Of a DNA stretch of 64,000 nucleotides, positions 1 through 12,300 are shown piece by piece. Position numbers and translations under genes: made by a program. Positions within the stretch are counted from its first letter, which is position 1. Each line of letters starts with the position of its first letter. The stretch is from Punctularia strigosozonata HHB-11173 SS5 (lineage: Eukaryota; Basidiomycota; Agaricomycetes; Corticiales; Punctulariaceae): positions 106,225 to 170,224 of the forward strand of contig NW_006767443.1 of the NCBI RefSeq assembly GCF_000264995.1. Direction: 5' to 3'. The notes beneath the pieces were generated by a model. The model was not told the DNA's origin, did no database searches, and was given only the letters and a program-made list of their open reading frames with translations.

Positions 1-302
1 CCGGATCGACCGCCACGAGCGCCTTGCTGTATATACTCGGTACCGTCGCGTCCGCTGTGCCGAAACCAGATCACTCCGAGGGTTCATCATCACACGACGT
101 TGGTGAACGCACCTATGACCGCACCGAACACCGAGGTCGGCGCGGGCCCTGGGGGCGGCGACGGACTTGGTGCCGCGCTCCAGGGGTCGAGTCCGTCGTA
201 TGTGCTCGCCGCGAGGGGGTTTGTGTCTACGAACGAACCGCCGAAGTTGCCCGGCCCCGTGCCGGAGGCGTAGCGCTGCGCAGGCCGCGGGGCGTTGAAC
301 AT
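1..302 (-). CDS. MVP1: Sorting nexin Mvp1 (SNX8-type), N-terminal part, runs off the window
   Basis: Seen: the minus-strand reading starts at 302 with MFNAPRP, followed by YDGLDPWS and a Ser/Pro stretch. A 58 nt GT-AG intron (about 112-55) joins VFGAVI to a segment reading VPSIYSKALVAVDP before the window edge. Known: Mvp1/SNX8 proteins begin with a disordered region carrying an acidic DPW-type patch, followed by a helical segment of the IY..AL..VDP kind, and then PX and BAR domains. They act in endosome-to-Golgi or vacuole retrieval. The PX and BAR domains lie outside this window, so only the N-terminus supports the call. The next gene upstream on the same strand is VPS5, another SNX-BAR gene. 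Confidence 0.8.
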
Positions 303-635
303 GGTGTCGGAGAGTCAAGCGCTAGGTACAGGTATACTGGGGTTGTTGATTATATACGTAGTGTTTGTGCCGAGATTATCCAGCGACGTAGTATGGGTAT
401 AGACCGGGCCTGAAGCAGGCCAAGTTGGGCAAGATGCTCGGGAGTCGGAGGCGCGACGCAGCAACCTTGTGGCTGAAATGAGGCTACGGTCGGATCGCGT
501 AGCAGCCTCGCGGGCCACAGCATAGGTACATGTGCACATGGAGGATCAACCCAAGCTATCGTTGCATCCAGATAAGACCAAACGGTACAGAAGGCAAAAC
601 GCATGTACAAGGCAATGAAATTCGAATGCTGCAGG
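303..635. other. Intergenic, MVP1 upstream / VPS5 downstream
   Basis: This 333 bp gap between two genes on the same strand must hold the 3' end of VPS5 and the MVP1 promoter. ORFs here of up to 86 codons on the minus strand resemble nothing known. I see no element. Confidence 0.5.
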
Positions 636-2903
636 TCATACCTGCACTGACGGCTGGGCCTGCTGCCCGTTCGACGGCAACGCTCCCACCTTCTTCAGCA
701 GCGTCTGTTGATAAATCTCCCATGACTGTATGAGCTGTAGCAGACCGATGAACAATCAGTTACGTCCCTGCATCGGATATGAAATGGAGAAAAAATACCA
801 ACCTCCTTTTGCCGCCCGATCATGCCCTCCAAGAACGCCTGCAGCGAGCGCTTGAAGTCCTCGATCCGCTCCTTCTCGAACCGTCCGACCTCCTGCTTGA
901 TGAGCCTGGAGCAGTTGTCGAACTCCTGGCGGGCCTCGAGCGCCTTCCGCTCCGCATCCGCAATTTGGCTCAGACTCCAACCAAGCCGCTCGGGCGCGAT
1001 GCGCCCCGCCGCCTTGTTCTTCTCATGCGCCGACTTGACGCGGCGCACCTCGGTGTCGGCGGACTGCCAGGCGTTGTACGTGCGGATGCGTCCGGTGAAG
1101 GCGAGGCGTACGGAGTTGATGAGCCGCGCGTATTCGTCCGCTGGTCGGTGGATGTTAGGCGAAGAGGATCAACGCAGGGAGGTCGGGATGTGCACCTGTA
1201 GACATGATGGTGGTCATGTCGTCCTGCGCCTGTCCTTTCTCGAGCTCCTGTGCTTTGCGTTCTACCTCTGCCACGCTGGCAAGCGATTGCGCAAGAGACT
1301 TGCCCACGTCCGACTGCGAAAGTTCCGCGATCGTCTGCGCGAACTCGCCCGTCGCAACAGCAAGTTCTGTAGGCAAAGTGGATGAGCACGAGGAGATGCA
1401 TATGCTCGGAGACACCTGCCTTGTCGCTGACGCGCGACGTGGTCAATCGCTTTCACGAGTCCCTTGAGCTGCGACTCAAGCGAGTCGAGGTACGTCTTCT
1501 GCTTGTCGAACCATTCGTCCATTTCGTAAAATCGGGGCCCTGCGATCGTCTGTCCGAGCGAAGCCATGAGACCACCGCGTTCGTGCGCAATCTCCGCTTT
1601 GCGATGTTTGATCTGGTCCCTTGGGTGTCAGCGATCGCGACCGTTTTTCAATGATTGTTCAACGCACGTCGAGCGCGAAGGTGTCCGACTCGAGGAACAT
1701 CTTCAGATCCGGATCCTTCGCCAACACGGGGTGGTTCGCCGTCTTGTTGATGCACTTTTCCAACGCCATCCTGCGGTTCTGCACGAAATTCTCGTCGAAC
1801 CTCCCAAACGGGTTCTTCTCCGGCACGGGTGGGACCACCACACCCGGGTTGTTGTTAGAAAGCGTCTCGTATAACCAGAGGAAGTCGGAGTAGCGTCGGA
1901 GGACGGAGAAGGTTGATTTGGGGTAGAGCGGGGAAGTGGTCGTCGTGTGCACGGTGTACATGGTGTAGCCCCGGATCGGGTCGCCGACCTTCTGCGGGTC
2001 GGAGACGGTGATGGTGAAGACGGCGGGCCCGCTCTTTTGATTGGGTTTTGGAGGGACAGAACCGCCAGAAAGGCGCTTTGCTTGCGCCTGGGCGATGGGA
2101 ATGTCGTCGTCCGAGTCGTCATCTGCCGCGGTCGTGCTGTTGGTGGCGGGGCCGTCTACGGTGCCGTTGATGGCGGAAGAGGAGTCGTTTTCGCTCCCCC
2201 AGCCGTTGGCGCTGGGATTGGGATCCCATGAGGGTTGATGCCATCCGCCCGAGGACTCGCCGCCGAGCGCGAGATTGGAGAAGGGCTGCTCGATGTGGGC
2301 GGTTGAGGTAGGGTACTCGAGCGGCGAAACCACCGGTGCTGAAGTGTGGGTGGATGAGGTTGGAGAGGAGATGGATGGTGATGTTGGCGGTGTCGGTTTG
2401 CGCTCTGGTACTGATGCTGGCGCTGGCACTGGCGTGGATGCAGGTTCGCTAAGAGTGGGTGCTGGTGCGGGTGCCAATGGAGTTGGAGGTGAGGGAACTG
2501 GGGGAGGCGTGGGGTCTCTGGCGGGTATCGAGGGTATCGCGACAGGTTCAGCAGCAGTAGCCGGTTCTGGCTCCGGCTCGAGGGCCAGCGGAGGCGACGG
2601 TTCGCTGGTGCTCTCCCTGAACCCCGCAGACTTGAGCGGCGGGTCGGGCTCGTCGTCCTGGAGGGCGGCTACATCAAGCGGCTCGCTGCTGACCGGCGTC
2701 GTCAACGCCGCTTCTTGCGTTGGCGTCGTGCTCCGCTCCCCGAACACGTCGTGCGAGGCAGCATATGCGTGCTCTGCCGGCTGCTGCGTCCAGCCAGATG
2801 TCCACGGATCGGGCGAGTTCGAGCGCTTGGCGAACGGGTCGTCGAACGGGTTCTCCTCGAGAATGCGCTTCGAGCCCGAGAGCAAGTCGTCGAATCCGTC
2901 CAT
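636..2903 (-). CDS. VPS5: SNX-BAR sorting nexin Vps5 (SNX1/2-type retromer subunit)
   Basis: The start at 2903 (MDGFDDLLSGSK) opens a first exon of about 410 codons. It has a long acidic, Pro/Ser/Thr-rich N-terminus and then a PX domain at roughly residues 290-410, with FTITVSDPQKVG, a phosphoinositide-binding RRYSDFLWL segment, PPVPEKN and the NRRMALEKCIN helix. Smaller exons down to a TGA at 636-638 encode the helical BAR domain (FYEMDEWFDKQKTYLDSLE, LGWSLSQIADAERKA, EDFKRSLQAFLEGMI) and a final LIQSWEIYQQ helix. Known: Vps5 pairs with Vps17 to coat retromer tubules on endosomes. The PX-BAR order and these motifs fit Vps5 better than Snx4 or Mvp1. It is divergent from CDC55 with a 269 bp shared upstream region. 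Confidence 0.9.
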
Positions 2904-3172
2904 GGCGTGTTATTCCAGCGAATAACGCGGCGGGTGCGTATGGCGAGCGCGGTCCCGGTACGAGCGGAGTAGGGAGGGGTGGGATTCGGACTCCGCCTTG
3001 TGGCCGTCCCATTGCGTCTGCCGTGAAGTGATCTCGACCCGCGCCACGCCCAGCAGGCCTCAGACTCGTGTACCCCGCACTGCACCCAACCCAATATCTT
3101 CCAACGTCCGCAACAGCCGCCATTGCATCTTCACCACCAACACCCACACCATCCGACACCGCACACCAGATA

Positions 3173-5094
3173 ATGACGATGGAGACCGACCCCTCCGGCT
3201 CAGGTGGCTGGCGATTCGCCCAGTGCTTCGGCGACAAAGGCGAAGTGGAGGATATCACCGAAGGCGAGTCTTCCCCGATCTATGTCTATTGGAGACGTGC
3301 TGCGCGTTGCGAGGAGGAGGCCGGCCGCTGCGCGAGATAAGGGATCGGGCGTTCTGACGCGCTGCACGCTACAGCCGACATCATCTCCACCGTCGAGTTC
3401 GACTCCACAGGCAACTATCTCGCGACGGGCGACAAAGGTGGCCGAGTCGTCCTCTTCGAGCGGAACGAAGCCGTGCGTGCATAACATTTTCTTACATACA
3501 TACGCATCCCTCGCCTCCGTTATCCATCCACTACGCGCGTCTTGCCTTGTTCAGCCACCCCGATCACGGATGCTGATATGCGCTGCGTCATATGCTTGTC
3601 GCTCTATTCAGAAGAAGGGCTGCGAATACAAATTCTACACCGAGTTCCAATCGCACGAACCCGAGTTCGACTATCTCAAGTCGCTCGAGATCGAGGAGAA
3701 GATCAACAAGATCAAGTGGTGCAAGCGCCAGAACGCTGCGCACTTTCTGCTCTCCACCAACGGTCCATAAGCGCCCGTCTTCTTTCCCCTTCCTTTCACT
3801 GATGCCTTTCTTGTCTGCTTCTGTGCATCCTCGCAACACAGACAAAACTATCAAACTATGGAAGGTGTTCGAAAAGCAGCTCCGTGTCGTCTCCGAGTCG
3901 AACCTCGCCGAGGGCCAGCGCAGCTTACCGGCACCGACCGTGCGCCAGAACCTGCGTCTTCCCAAGATGCACCTCCAGGATAACATCATCGCCGCCGTCC
4001 CGCGGAAGGTCTACTCGAACGCGCACGCGTACCACATACACTCCATCTCCGTCAACTCGGATCAGGAAACGTACATCTCCGCCGACGATTTGCGGATCAA
4101 CCTCTGGAACCTGAATATCAGCGATCAGAGCTTCAGTGAGCATTGCGTGCAGGCCAGGAACATTCAGAATGGCTTTTGATGACCGGCGGCAGACATTGTG
4201 GACATCAAACCGGTGAACATGGAGGAGCTCACGGAGGTCATCACCTCGGCCGAGTTCCACCCCCAACAATGCAACATCTTCATGTACTCGTCATCCAAAT
4301 CCAACATCAAGCTTGCCGATATGCGCGATTCGGCCCTCTGCGATCGGCACGCTAAATGTCAGTCGTGTCCCTCGCTCTTCGTCTAGCTTGGTCTCACTCG
4401 TGCTTCTTGTCCTGTCGTGAAGCCTTCGAGGAAGAGGAAGACCCCACCAACCGCTCCTTCTTCTCGGAGATTATCTCCTCCATCTCGGACGTCAAGTTCT
4501 CCCACGACGGCCGTTACATCCTCTCCCGCGACTACCTCTCCCTCAAGATCTGGGACGTTAACATGGACAGCCGGCCCGTCAAGACCATCCCGATTCACGA
4601 CCACCTCCGCGGCAAGCTCTGCGACCTGTATGAGAACGATTGCATCTTCGACAAGTTTGAGTGCGTCTGGGGCGGCGACGACAAGTGCGTACATTGCTGC
4701 GAGCCTTCTTCAAGGATCGTCGACGCTTACTACCCATCTCGATCGATGTAGACATGTCCTCACGGGCTCGTACCACAACTACTTCCGCATATACGACACG
4801 GACACCCTCTCGGACGTCGTCTTGCAGGCCGACAAGTCGGCCTTCAAGGCGAAGAAGATCGGTGGCCCGCTCGGCGCGAACAAGCCCGGGCAGAAGAACG
4901 GTCGTCCGCTGCGTGAGGCGATGATGAGCGACACGCTCGACTTCAATAAGAAGATCCTGCATGCGAGCTGGCACCCCAGGGAGAACACGATCGCGGTACG
5001 TCTCCGAGCATGTGTGATGGGTCAAGATACAACAGCTGACGGGATGTCACAGATTGCGGCAACGAATAACTTATTCCTGTACAGCGCCGCGTAA
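3173..5094 (+). CDS. CDC55: Protein phosphatase 2A regulatory B subunit (PR55/B55 family)
   Basis: Spliced from about seven exons starting [11 protein letters not shown] and ending LFLYSAA with TAA at 5092-5094. Visible family signatures are [123 protein letters not shown] and [11 protein letters not shown]. Together these give the seven-bladed WD40 propeller expected of B55, at about the usual length (near 470 residues). Known: B55 targets the PP2A catalytic and scaffold subunits to substrates in mitotic exit and the spindle checkpoint. Several exon ends sit inside WD blades, for example before the [10 protein letters not shown] segment. Confidence 0.96.
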
Positions 5095-5690
5095 TGGTAG
5101 ATGATTTGCCCAGATGCCCCGCGCGCTCTGCGCTGTTACACCGTTCGTCTCCGGCAGGCGACACGAATCTTCAGCCCAATGGCAGGATGGATAATCGGAC
5201 CACAGCACCCAACAGCACCCATTTCGCCCCTACTCCCCCCAATCCAAGCACCCTCGTCGCCACCGTACACTTCTCCTTTAGTTCCCCCCCCCTCCCCCCA
5301 ATTCCTTCACGTCCCATTCCCGCATATCCTACCACTCCCCCTTCTCCATCACTCGCCCACTCTTGCTTTCTACCTTGTCTTTCTCCTCCCGTCGTCCTGC
5401 GGTCGACTTGCATCGGACTCCGCGCGTCAGTCAGTCAATCAGTCAGTCAGTAGAGAACAGAAACTGTAGTGCTAAAGAGGGCATCGTCTCGTGGCATCAA
5501 GAAGTAATGAAATGAAGAGATCTGTACCATACCCATCCTCATCACCGTCGTGGGATGTCTGTAAGCGGGCAAGTCCAGAGATGAAACCAGGATAAAGATA
5601 GCATATGTATATGACCCATTACTGATGTTAGAATACATGAAAGCCGTAGAGCATATGGTGCGCGGAACGTGTCTAAGGTCGTGGAGATCA
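5095..5690. other. Convergent 3' region with a pyrimidine tract and CAGT microsatellite
   Basis: This lies between the stops of CDC55 (+) and the J-protein gene (-). From about 5215 to 5400 the plus strand is strongly C/T-rich, with runs of up to seven C. About 5425-5450 carries a short imperfect CAGT repeat. No coding signature is visible; it probably holds the 3' UTRs of both genes. Confidence 0.6.
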
Positions 5691-7241
5691 TCATCGCAAG
5701 ACGCCTATCTGCCGCAACACCTCGCACGCCGCAATCGGCTCGCGCTCTATTGCGCGCACCTTCTCCCAGTCGGTGCCGATGCCCATGAACCCTATCTCCT
5801 GATCTTTCCGCCGCTGCTTCTTCTGCGTCTCGCGCTGGCATTCGGCGTACAGGTTCTGTTTGTACGCCTGCTCGACGACGCCCTCGAACTTGCGGATCGC
5901 CGGGCCGCCTCCTTTTCGCGTCTCCTGCGCCTCCGTGGTGAGCCGCGCAAACTCGGCGCCGATGTGCGGGTGCGCGCGGAACTCGGCGCCGTTGACGTGG
6001 TATTGCACGCCGAGGCCGGACGTCTCGCGCGTGGTGTCGAAGTGGGCGTCGGGCCGGAAGGAGAAGTCGGGGTCCGGGACGGGGGTGGGCGAGAGGAGAG
6101 AGGGGAGCGCGTTGAGGAGGGAGAAGGCGAAGAGGACGAGGAGCGGGAGGAGCTGCAGCCAGGCGGAGGACGAGCCCGCGTTGGCGCCCGCTTGTGCGCG
6201 GGGAGCGGCGCCGCCCATGCGGGTCGTGCGGAAACCCCCGGGTCCGAACGTTGCGGTGAAGACTGGAGCAAGGAAGAGAGAGGCGAATGAGTTCTGTAGC
6301 AACGAAATGAACGGTGGGTGTTAGCGTACCTGGCCCACCACCGCCAAAGGGCCCGCCCATGCCGCCGCCGCCGCCGAAAAACATGTTGAACAGGTCTTCC
6401 GGGCTAAGCTCTTCGCCAAATGGACTGCCCTGGAACGAGGTAGTCGCGAACCCAGACGGACTGCCGCGACCAGACGACGACATGCCGCCGAAGCGCGATT
6501 CCGGGTCGGAGCCGTGCCGATCGTACGCAGCACGTTTTTGCGGGTCTGAGAGCACTTGGAACGCCTTGGACACCACTTGATGAAAGCGTCGGTAAGCAAA
6601 ATCCGCAAACGTGGTAAAAACCGATCGTAGCGTACTTTTAAACGCTTCGTCTGCGCCAGGCGCGCCGTTCTTGTCCGGGTGTAATTGAAGCGCAAGCTTC
6701 ACAAGCATGAGATGCGGGCGCGAGTCTATTGGGATAGTAATCAGCTCACCTTCCGGTATGCCTTCTTCACGTCGTTCTCCTCGCAGTCGCGCTTGAGAGA
6801 CAGGATCTCGTAGTACTCCGTCACCTTGCACGCGCGCACGCGCTTGACCACTGCCATGTGCTCCGTCGTGTACTCCCTCGCCTTCGGTTTCTCGGCGCTG
6901 CTGCCACTCGCATAGCCGTTCGCCTGAGCGTTCGAGTCTGTGTGTCGGTGTTTCATGCCGGAGCCTGATGGGTGCGTTTCCGCAGATGAAGTGGAAGCGC
7001 TTGGGCCACCGTTTGAGGATGCTTGCGATGCTTCAGATTCGATGACTTGCAGTAGCTTATTGGCTTCCGGTGTCGAGTACAAGCTCTGGTGCGGAGATTA
7101 AGATACAGAGGATGTCGTGTTCGAAGGCGCACTTACGATAGACTTCTGAGCGAATTTGCGTGCTGAGGGGTAGTTGCCGGCATCGCGGTGCTTCTGCGCG
7201 ATAGCCAGGCATCGCAAGGCCTCATCGCGGTTGCTCTCCAT
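5691..7241 (-). CDS. ER-membrane J-domain protein (DNAJB12/B14, Hlj1-like, with C-terminal DUF1977)
   Basis: The start is set at 7241, where [20 protein letters not shown] matches the conserved N-terminus of DNAJB12-type proteins. The J domain reads [20 protein letters not shown], then an intron, then [10 protein letters not shown] with the HPD motif and [18 protein letters not shown] Gly/Phe-rich segment ([17 protein letters not shown]) follows, then one hydrophobic span ([19 protein letters not shown]) and a DUF1977-type tail ([37 protein letters not shown]) ending near 5691. Known: these J-proteins face the cytosol and recruit Hsp70 for ER-associated degradation of membrane proteins. The domain order is complete. 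It is divergent from CAF40. Confidence 0.93.
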
Positions 7242-7668
7242 CGGGCGCGTCCCTAAGCAGTAAGATGGAGTAACCAAGAACTCGAGAGACCAGTCTCTAA
7301 CAAGGCAAGTGGCTGAGATATGTCGGCGGGGACGAGACCAGGGTATACGTGCGCTGTGACGGAGCGGGAAGAGCCTTTCCACGTGGCTCACACGTCCACC
7401 GTGCCATCTGTGGGATGTTGCAATTCAACAACCTCAAAACATTGCTTTGGTTCGTATTCACGAGCGCCCTTGCATGACTTCTGTGATTTACTGTTGTCGA
7501 TGTGTAAGGACAACTGCTGAGAACAGCAAGGAGCGCATAATTGTGCTATCGAACATGTATTCTCGAATTCCCACGATCATTCAAGGCACTCGCTCGCTTA
7601 CTAATCCCCTTCCTACCAGCGCCTACTTGCGTTAGCGTGAGTGCCTTCGCCGCCAACTCCTCCTCCCC
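7242..7668. promoter_or_regulatory. Divergent promoter region between the J-protein gene and CAF40
   Basis: 427 bp between two divergent start codons. No ORF with a recognisable product and no repeat. Core promoters for both genes are expected here by position only. Confidence 0.45.
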
Positions 7669-8979
7669 ATGGCCCTCGGTCAATACCACCCCTACAGCCA
7701 GCGGAACATCGCCAACGGGCTTGGATATGACTCGCCAGCGCAAACGCACTTTCAAACCTCGGCGACCGGCCAACAGACGCCCTTGCCGACTCCCGGGTTG
7801 CAATACCTCAACACCCCGGCAATGTCGAGCACCGTGGGTAGCGCCGCAAGCAACACCCTCATTGGCACGCCGAGCATTGTAGGCTACGATCAGCTCAAGC
7901 ATCAGCCGGGACAGGGCGAGAACGCGGTCATATTCCAGCTGGTCATCGACCTGATGGATCCGAGTACGCGCGAAACGGCCCTGCTCGAGCTCAGCAAGAA
8001 GAGAGAACAATATGACGAGCTCGCTCTTGTGCTCTGGCACTCATTTGGTACGCACCTTATTGGCGAATCAGAGTCGAGCATGAGATCATGGGTGTTTTCT
8101 GTCATGCAGGGGTTATGCCCGCTCTCCTCTCTGAAATCATCTCTGTGTATCCGCTCCTCTCCCCGCCGAATCTTACGGCTCACGTCTCAAACCGCGTTTG
8201 CAATGCTTTGGCTCTTCTCCAATGTGTCGCATCCCACTCTGAGACCAGACAACTCTTCCTCAACGGTGAGCAGCTTCCGTTCACTGGACCGGATTGGCCA
8301 ATACTGATCTCGGCAATCTGATGCACGATCTAGCCCACATACCTCTCTTCCTCTACCCGTTCCTGAACACCACATCCAAGACCCGCCCGTTTGAGTACCT
8401 CCGCCTCACATCGCTCGGTGTCATTGGCGCCCTCGTGAAACAGAACGACAACAGCACCGTCATCCACTTCCTGCTCTCCACGGAGATCATTCCGCTCTGC
8501 CTCCGTATCATGGAGACAGGATCCGAGCTGAGTAAAACCGTGGCGATCTTCATCGTGCAAAAGTGCGTCGAAGGCTTCCAACGTTGCTGTACGATATGAC
8601 TTCCTTACCGATATCCGCCTCAGGATTCTCCTAGACGAAACGGGTTTGACGTACATCTGCCACACCTACGAGCGTTTTTACGCCGTAGGTACCGTGCTGT
8701 CCAACATGGTCTCCCAACTCGTCGATACGCAGGCCGTCCGCCTCCTCAAGCACGTCGTCCGCTGTTACCTGCGCCTCAGCGACAACCTCAGGGCCCGCGA
8801 AGCTCTGCGCGCTTGCCTTCCAGAGCCCTTGCGCGACAATACGTTTGCCGCCCTGCTGAAGGTACGTCACTCTGTTGGGTAACCAAGATCACCGTAGCTG
8901 AACCAGTGTACAGGGCGACATGGTCACAAAACGCTGTCTCACCACGCTTCTGAGCAACCTCAACGAGATGCCAATGTAA
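7669..8979 (+). CDS. CAF40: CCR4-NOT complex subunit Caf40/Rcd1 (CNOT9)
   Basis: The start at 7669 gives [13 protein letters not shown], a short disordered N-terminus, and then the armadillo-type Rcd1 core from [20 protein letters not shown]. Later exons give [104 protein letters not shown] and [16 protein letters not shown]. These are near-identical to CNOT9 across eukaryotes. It ends [14 protein letters not shown] with TAA at 8977-8979. Known: Caf40 binds the NOT module and recruits translational repressors to the deadenylase. Five or six introns of 50-70 nt. Confidence 0.96.
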
Positions 8980-9328
8980 AACTAACACGTCCATCACCTC
9001 CGTCAAAACAAGGACCAAAAATCACGGACTCTCCTTCGGGGCAAGACCTACATAATAATTCGACTTCATACCCTGTATCCATACATATACTACCCTCATC
9101 TCTTTCTTTTGGCTGCCAGGAAGATGCTATTCTTGCCAATGGATGTACACTCAGCGTTGTTTTAACTATGAACTAATTCTATCGATAACACGATTACGAC
9201 GGATTGGCATAATACACAGTAGCGCGGTATCTAAGTTAGTTGCAGCGTCCCAGGTTGTTGTCGTGATCAGGTCGTCGCACCGCGACAGCGGTCTTAAGAA
9301 CTTCGGTTGCGAGCTCGAAGGAGGGTGC
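8980..9328. other. Convergent 3' intergenic region
   Basis: Between the CAF40 stop and the UBP12 stop. No recognisable coding potential or repeat; presumably the two 3' UTRs. Confidence 0.5.
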
Positions 9329-12300
9329 TCAGAGGTCAATCGCGTCGAAATCGGTCGCCTGCGACTCTTGCCGCAGCTGCGAACGTGGCCCGGCGGCGCC
9401 GGACATGTCCTCATCTTCCGACACTTCCACCTCCGCCTCTGCTTCATCCTCGGGCACTGATCGCGCATCAAGCTCATCGTCTCCCGTGCTCGAGCTCGGG
9501 CTCCCTCGCGTGCTCCACGGTTCCGGGAAGTCGAAGCTGTCACCGCCGACACCGAGTGGTTGGAGTGGCAAGCGGTCCAATTCCGGCGACGTGGACGACG
9601 AGCCGCTTCGTGAGCGGATGTCGCCGAGCAAGCTGCCCATCGCGTCCGGACGACTATAGGTCGGTGATGCGGGCGGCGACGCTTCCTCAGGGGGCGTTGG
9701 TAACTGCGCCGCGGGCGCGACGGGGCTAGCCATCTTCGCCGCCGATTGCAGTTGACGCTGGCGTTCGCGGGCTTCTTGGATTTTGAGGTACGTTTTGCCG
9801 CCGAGGGGGCGGGACGTGCGCCGCTTGTAGAAAAGAAGATAGGCGTTGGCGTTCTGTGGATGCACGTCAGTTGAACGTGGTCTGATGAACTAGGAAACGG
9901 GGGGATTGGTGCTTACTACGGACTCGTGAGCCTTTGCAGGCGACACGAACGAATCATCAAAGTGGTACCATTCGTTGTTCTCGTGGTTGAGCGCGTAGGC
10001 ACGGTAATGTCCGCCGCCCAAGCCTCCAATGTGCTCGTCCACGGCATAAAGGTCGTAGAGGAGAGGCTCGTCAAGCTCGGCCAGGCCTACCGACGCGACG
10101 TCTACACCTTGCGCCTGCAGATGTTTCGCGACTTCCCGTTCCTGCACCATGCCCTCCAGAGAGAGTCCGTTCACGGGGAAATCGACGAACGCGTCGATCT
10201 TGTCGCGGAGCATTCTTGAGTTGCTGAATCGCTTCAGGTGCACGACGAGAATGTCGGGCGCGTTCCAAAGGTCGAACTTCTTTGTCGCCTGCTGATGCTT
10301 CTTGCACTGCGGGCAGTACCAGAGGTCGTCCTCCCCGAGCTGCTCCTCCTTCGTGAACTCGTTGAGGCAATCATATATGCTGATGTCCTTCTTCTTCCCG
10401 GAGTCGTCGGACGCGTCCTGCAGCTCAGGGTGAACGAAATGCCCCCATTGGTTCCAAGTGCTCTGGTCCCATTTGCTCAACTCGTCGCCGAAGAAGTAAG
10501 AACGCATGTTCTCGTCGAAGTCGAGGTAGAAAGCGTCGTCTGGACGTAGTAGCACAGGGTCTTCGCCGTCCAGAGCTTCCTGTTGCGCCTCCTCGATGCG
10601 CTCGTCCCAGTCCTGGTATCCGCGACTGCGGTAGGTCGTTCCGGAGGCAAGGTTCGCCTGGTCGGGAGACAATAGAAGCTCGAAGACTCCTTGTTTCGGA
10701 CCGAGTCTCCTCGGAGTGTCATCTTCCCTGGCGGCTGCCCCGTGAGAGTCGTCATTGGTATCTTCTATGATCTGGCTTTTCTGGTCAACGATGTCGCCTT
10801 CCTCAGGGACATCGTCCAACATGATAACCTCCCCGTTCTCCTTGATTTCCGTCACAGCCACGGAGTCGACGGAAGGAAGTCCAGTGATAGGAATCGCGAC
10901 TTCCTCCATGGCGTCCGTTGACCCTCCTACCCATTGGTAGAGGTCTCTCGCGTTCATCGTCCACCGCTGTAGGTGGTCCACGACGGCTTCTTCAATCTTC
11001 TCCTTACTGGTTGCCGTGGTTTTATCGATGACGACGATGGTAGGCATACCGAAAAGCTCCTGAGCATGGGAGCCATACCTCGTCGGCGGTTTGGCGGCCT
11101 TGAAGTGAACGGGGATGATAAACGGGCCGTCTTCGGGACGCTTGGACGACGGACGGTTGTAGTACGACACGCAAGGCAGTTCGAAGCACCAGATGTTGTC
11201 ATTCTGAGCCATCTCGCCGCAAATCACGTTGTCGTCTAACACGCGATACCAGCGGTGACTGAATTCCTCCAAGGTCAGAAGCTGTGATGATAATCAGACC
11301 ATGGAGACAGCTGCGCAGGGAACGGAAAACCTTATTGGGGTCAGCCTCCATCCATCGACCCAGCAGTGCACGTAGCTCCTTGAAAGACGCATCGGCCCCT
11401 ATTTCCACAGGTACCTGAACGATGCTGAGATGCAACATCACCAAAAGACTCAGCGTTACTCACCCTCACATGACGCTTCGATAGATCCGCTGGAACGTAG
11501 AAAATGGTGTGCTTCCACTTCTTTTTGATCGGCAGGGGCAGTGTAAGGTACATGAAGGGGTCGAACGTTATGGATACCTAAAACCTTGATTAGATAGAAG
11601 TAAATGGGCTATTGACGCAGACGGCGCACCTTCTGGCACTCAGGACAGACGAGAGTACTCCGATACTGGCCCTGGAAAAGGTCAACGATGACGCTATCGT
11701 TCCGCTGCAAGTACCCGTCCCAACTCTTCTTCGCCAGTTGTACGAGTTCCAACTCTCCTCCCCCTTCCCAGTCGGGCTTCTCCACGTACGGCTTCTTCAA
11801 GATTCGGTTGAGGTCTTCGTGAAGCCCATCAAGGAGAAATGCGACCAGTTCCTGACTATCGTGCTGTTGGTAGCCAGAGAACTGGGGCGCGAACCGTTGT
11901 AACGCTTGCTTGAACTCTCGAGGCGAAATCGAGGTACTTGAGAATGAAGAAGACGAAGAAGCACTGGGAGAACCCCACATCCGTTCCAGCAGCGCACCAA
12001 ACGCTTGCGCGATAGCACCTCCCATTCCAAGTGGGTTATCGGGATTAAGCTCCTCCTCATACACGCCATCTGAATACAGCGCGGACGGAAATGTCAGTGA
12101 ACGAAAAATCTCAGATGCAACATCAGGACACCCACTCAGGAAATATTCCACGAGTTCGCGCGTATGAGCCAAACACTGCAAGGCAGAGTTCATGAAGCAA
12201 GTGTTGCCCCTATAGTAGCCTGAATTATGCTGAAAGCAAGCGAGGGGGTATTGAAGCCTTACAAGTTCCCTAGTCCTATTGTGCCCGGTGGTTTCAACTT

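Noticed and set aside
2275-2925. 216-codon plus-strand ORF rich in Gly/Ser
   Set aside because: Antisense shadow of the Pro/Ser-rich first exon of VPS5; no start context or family match.
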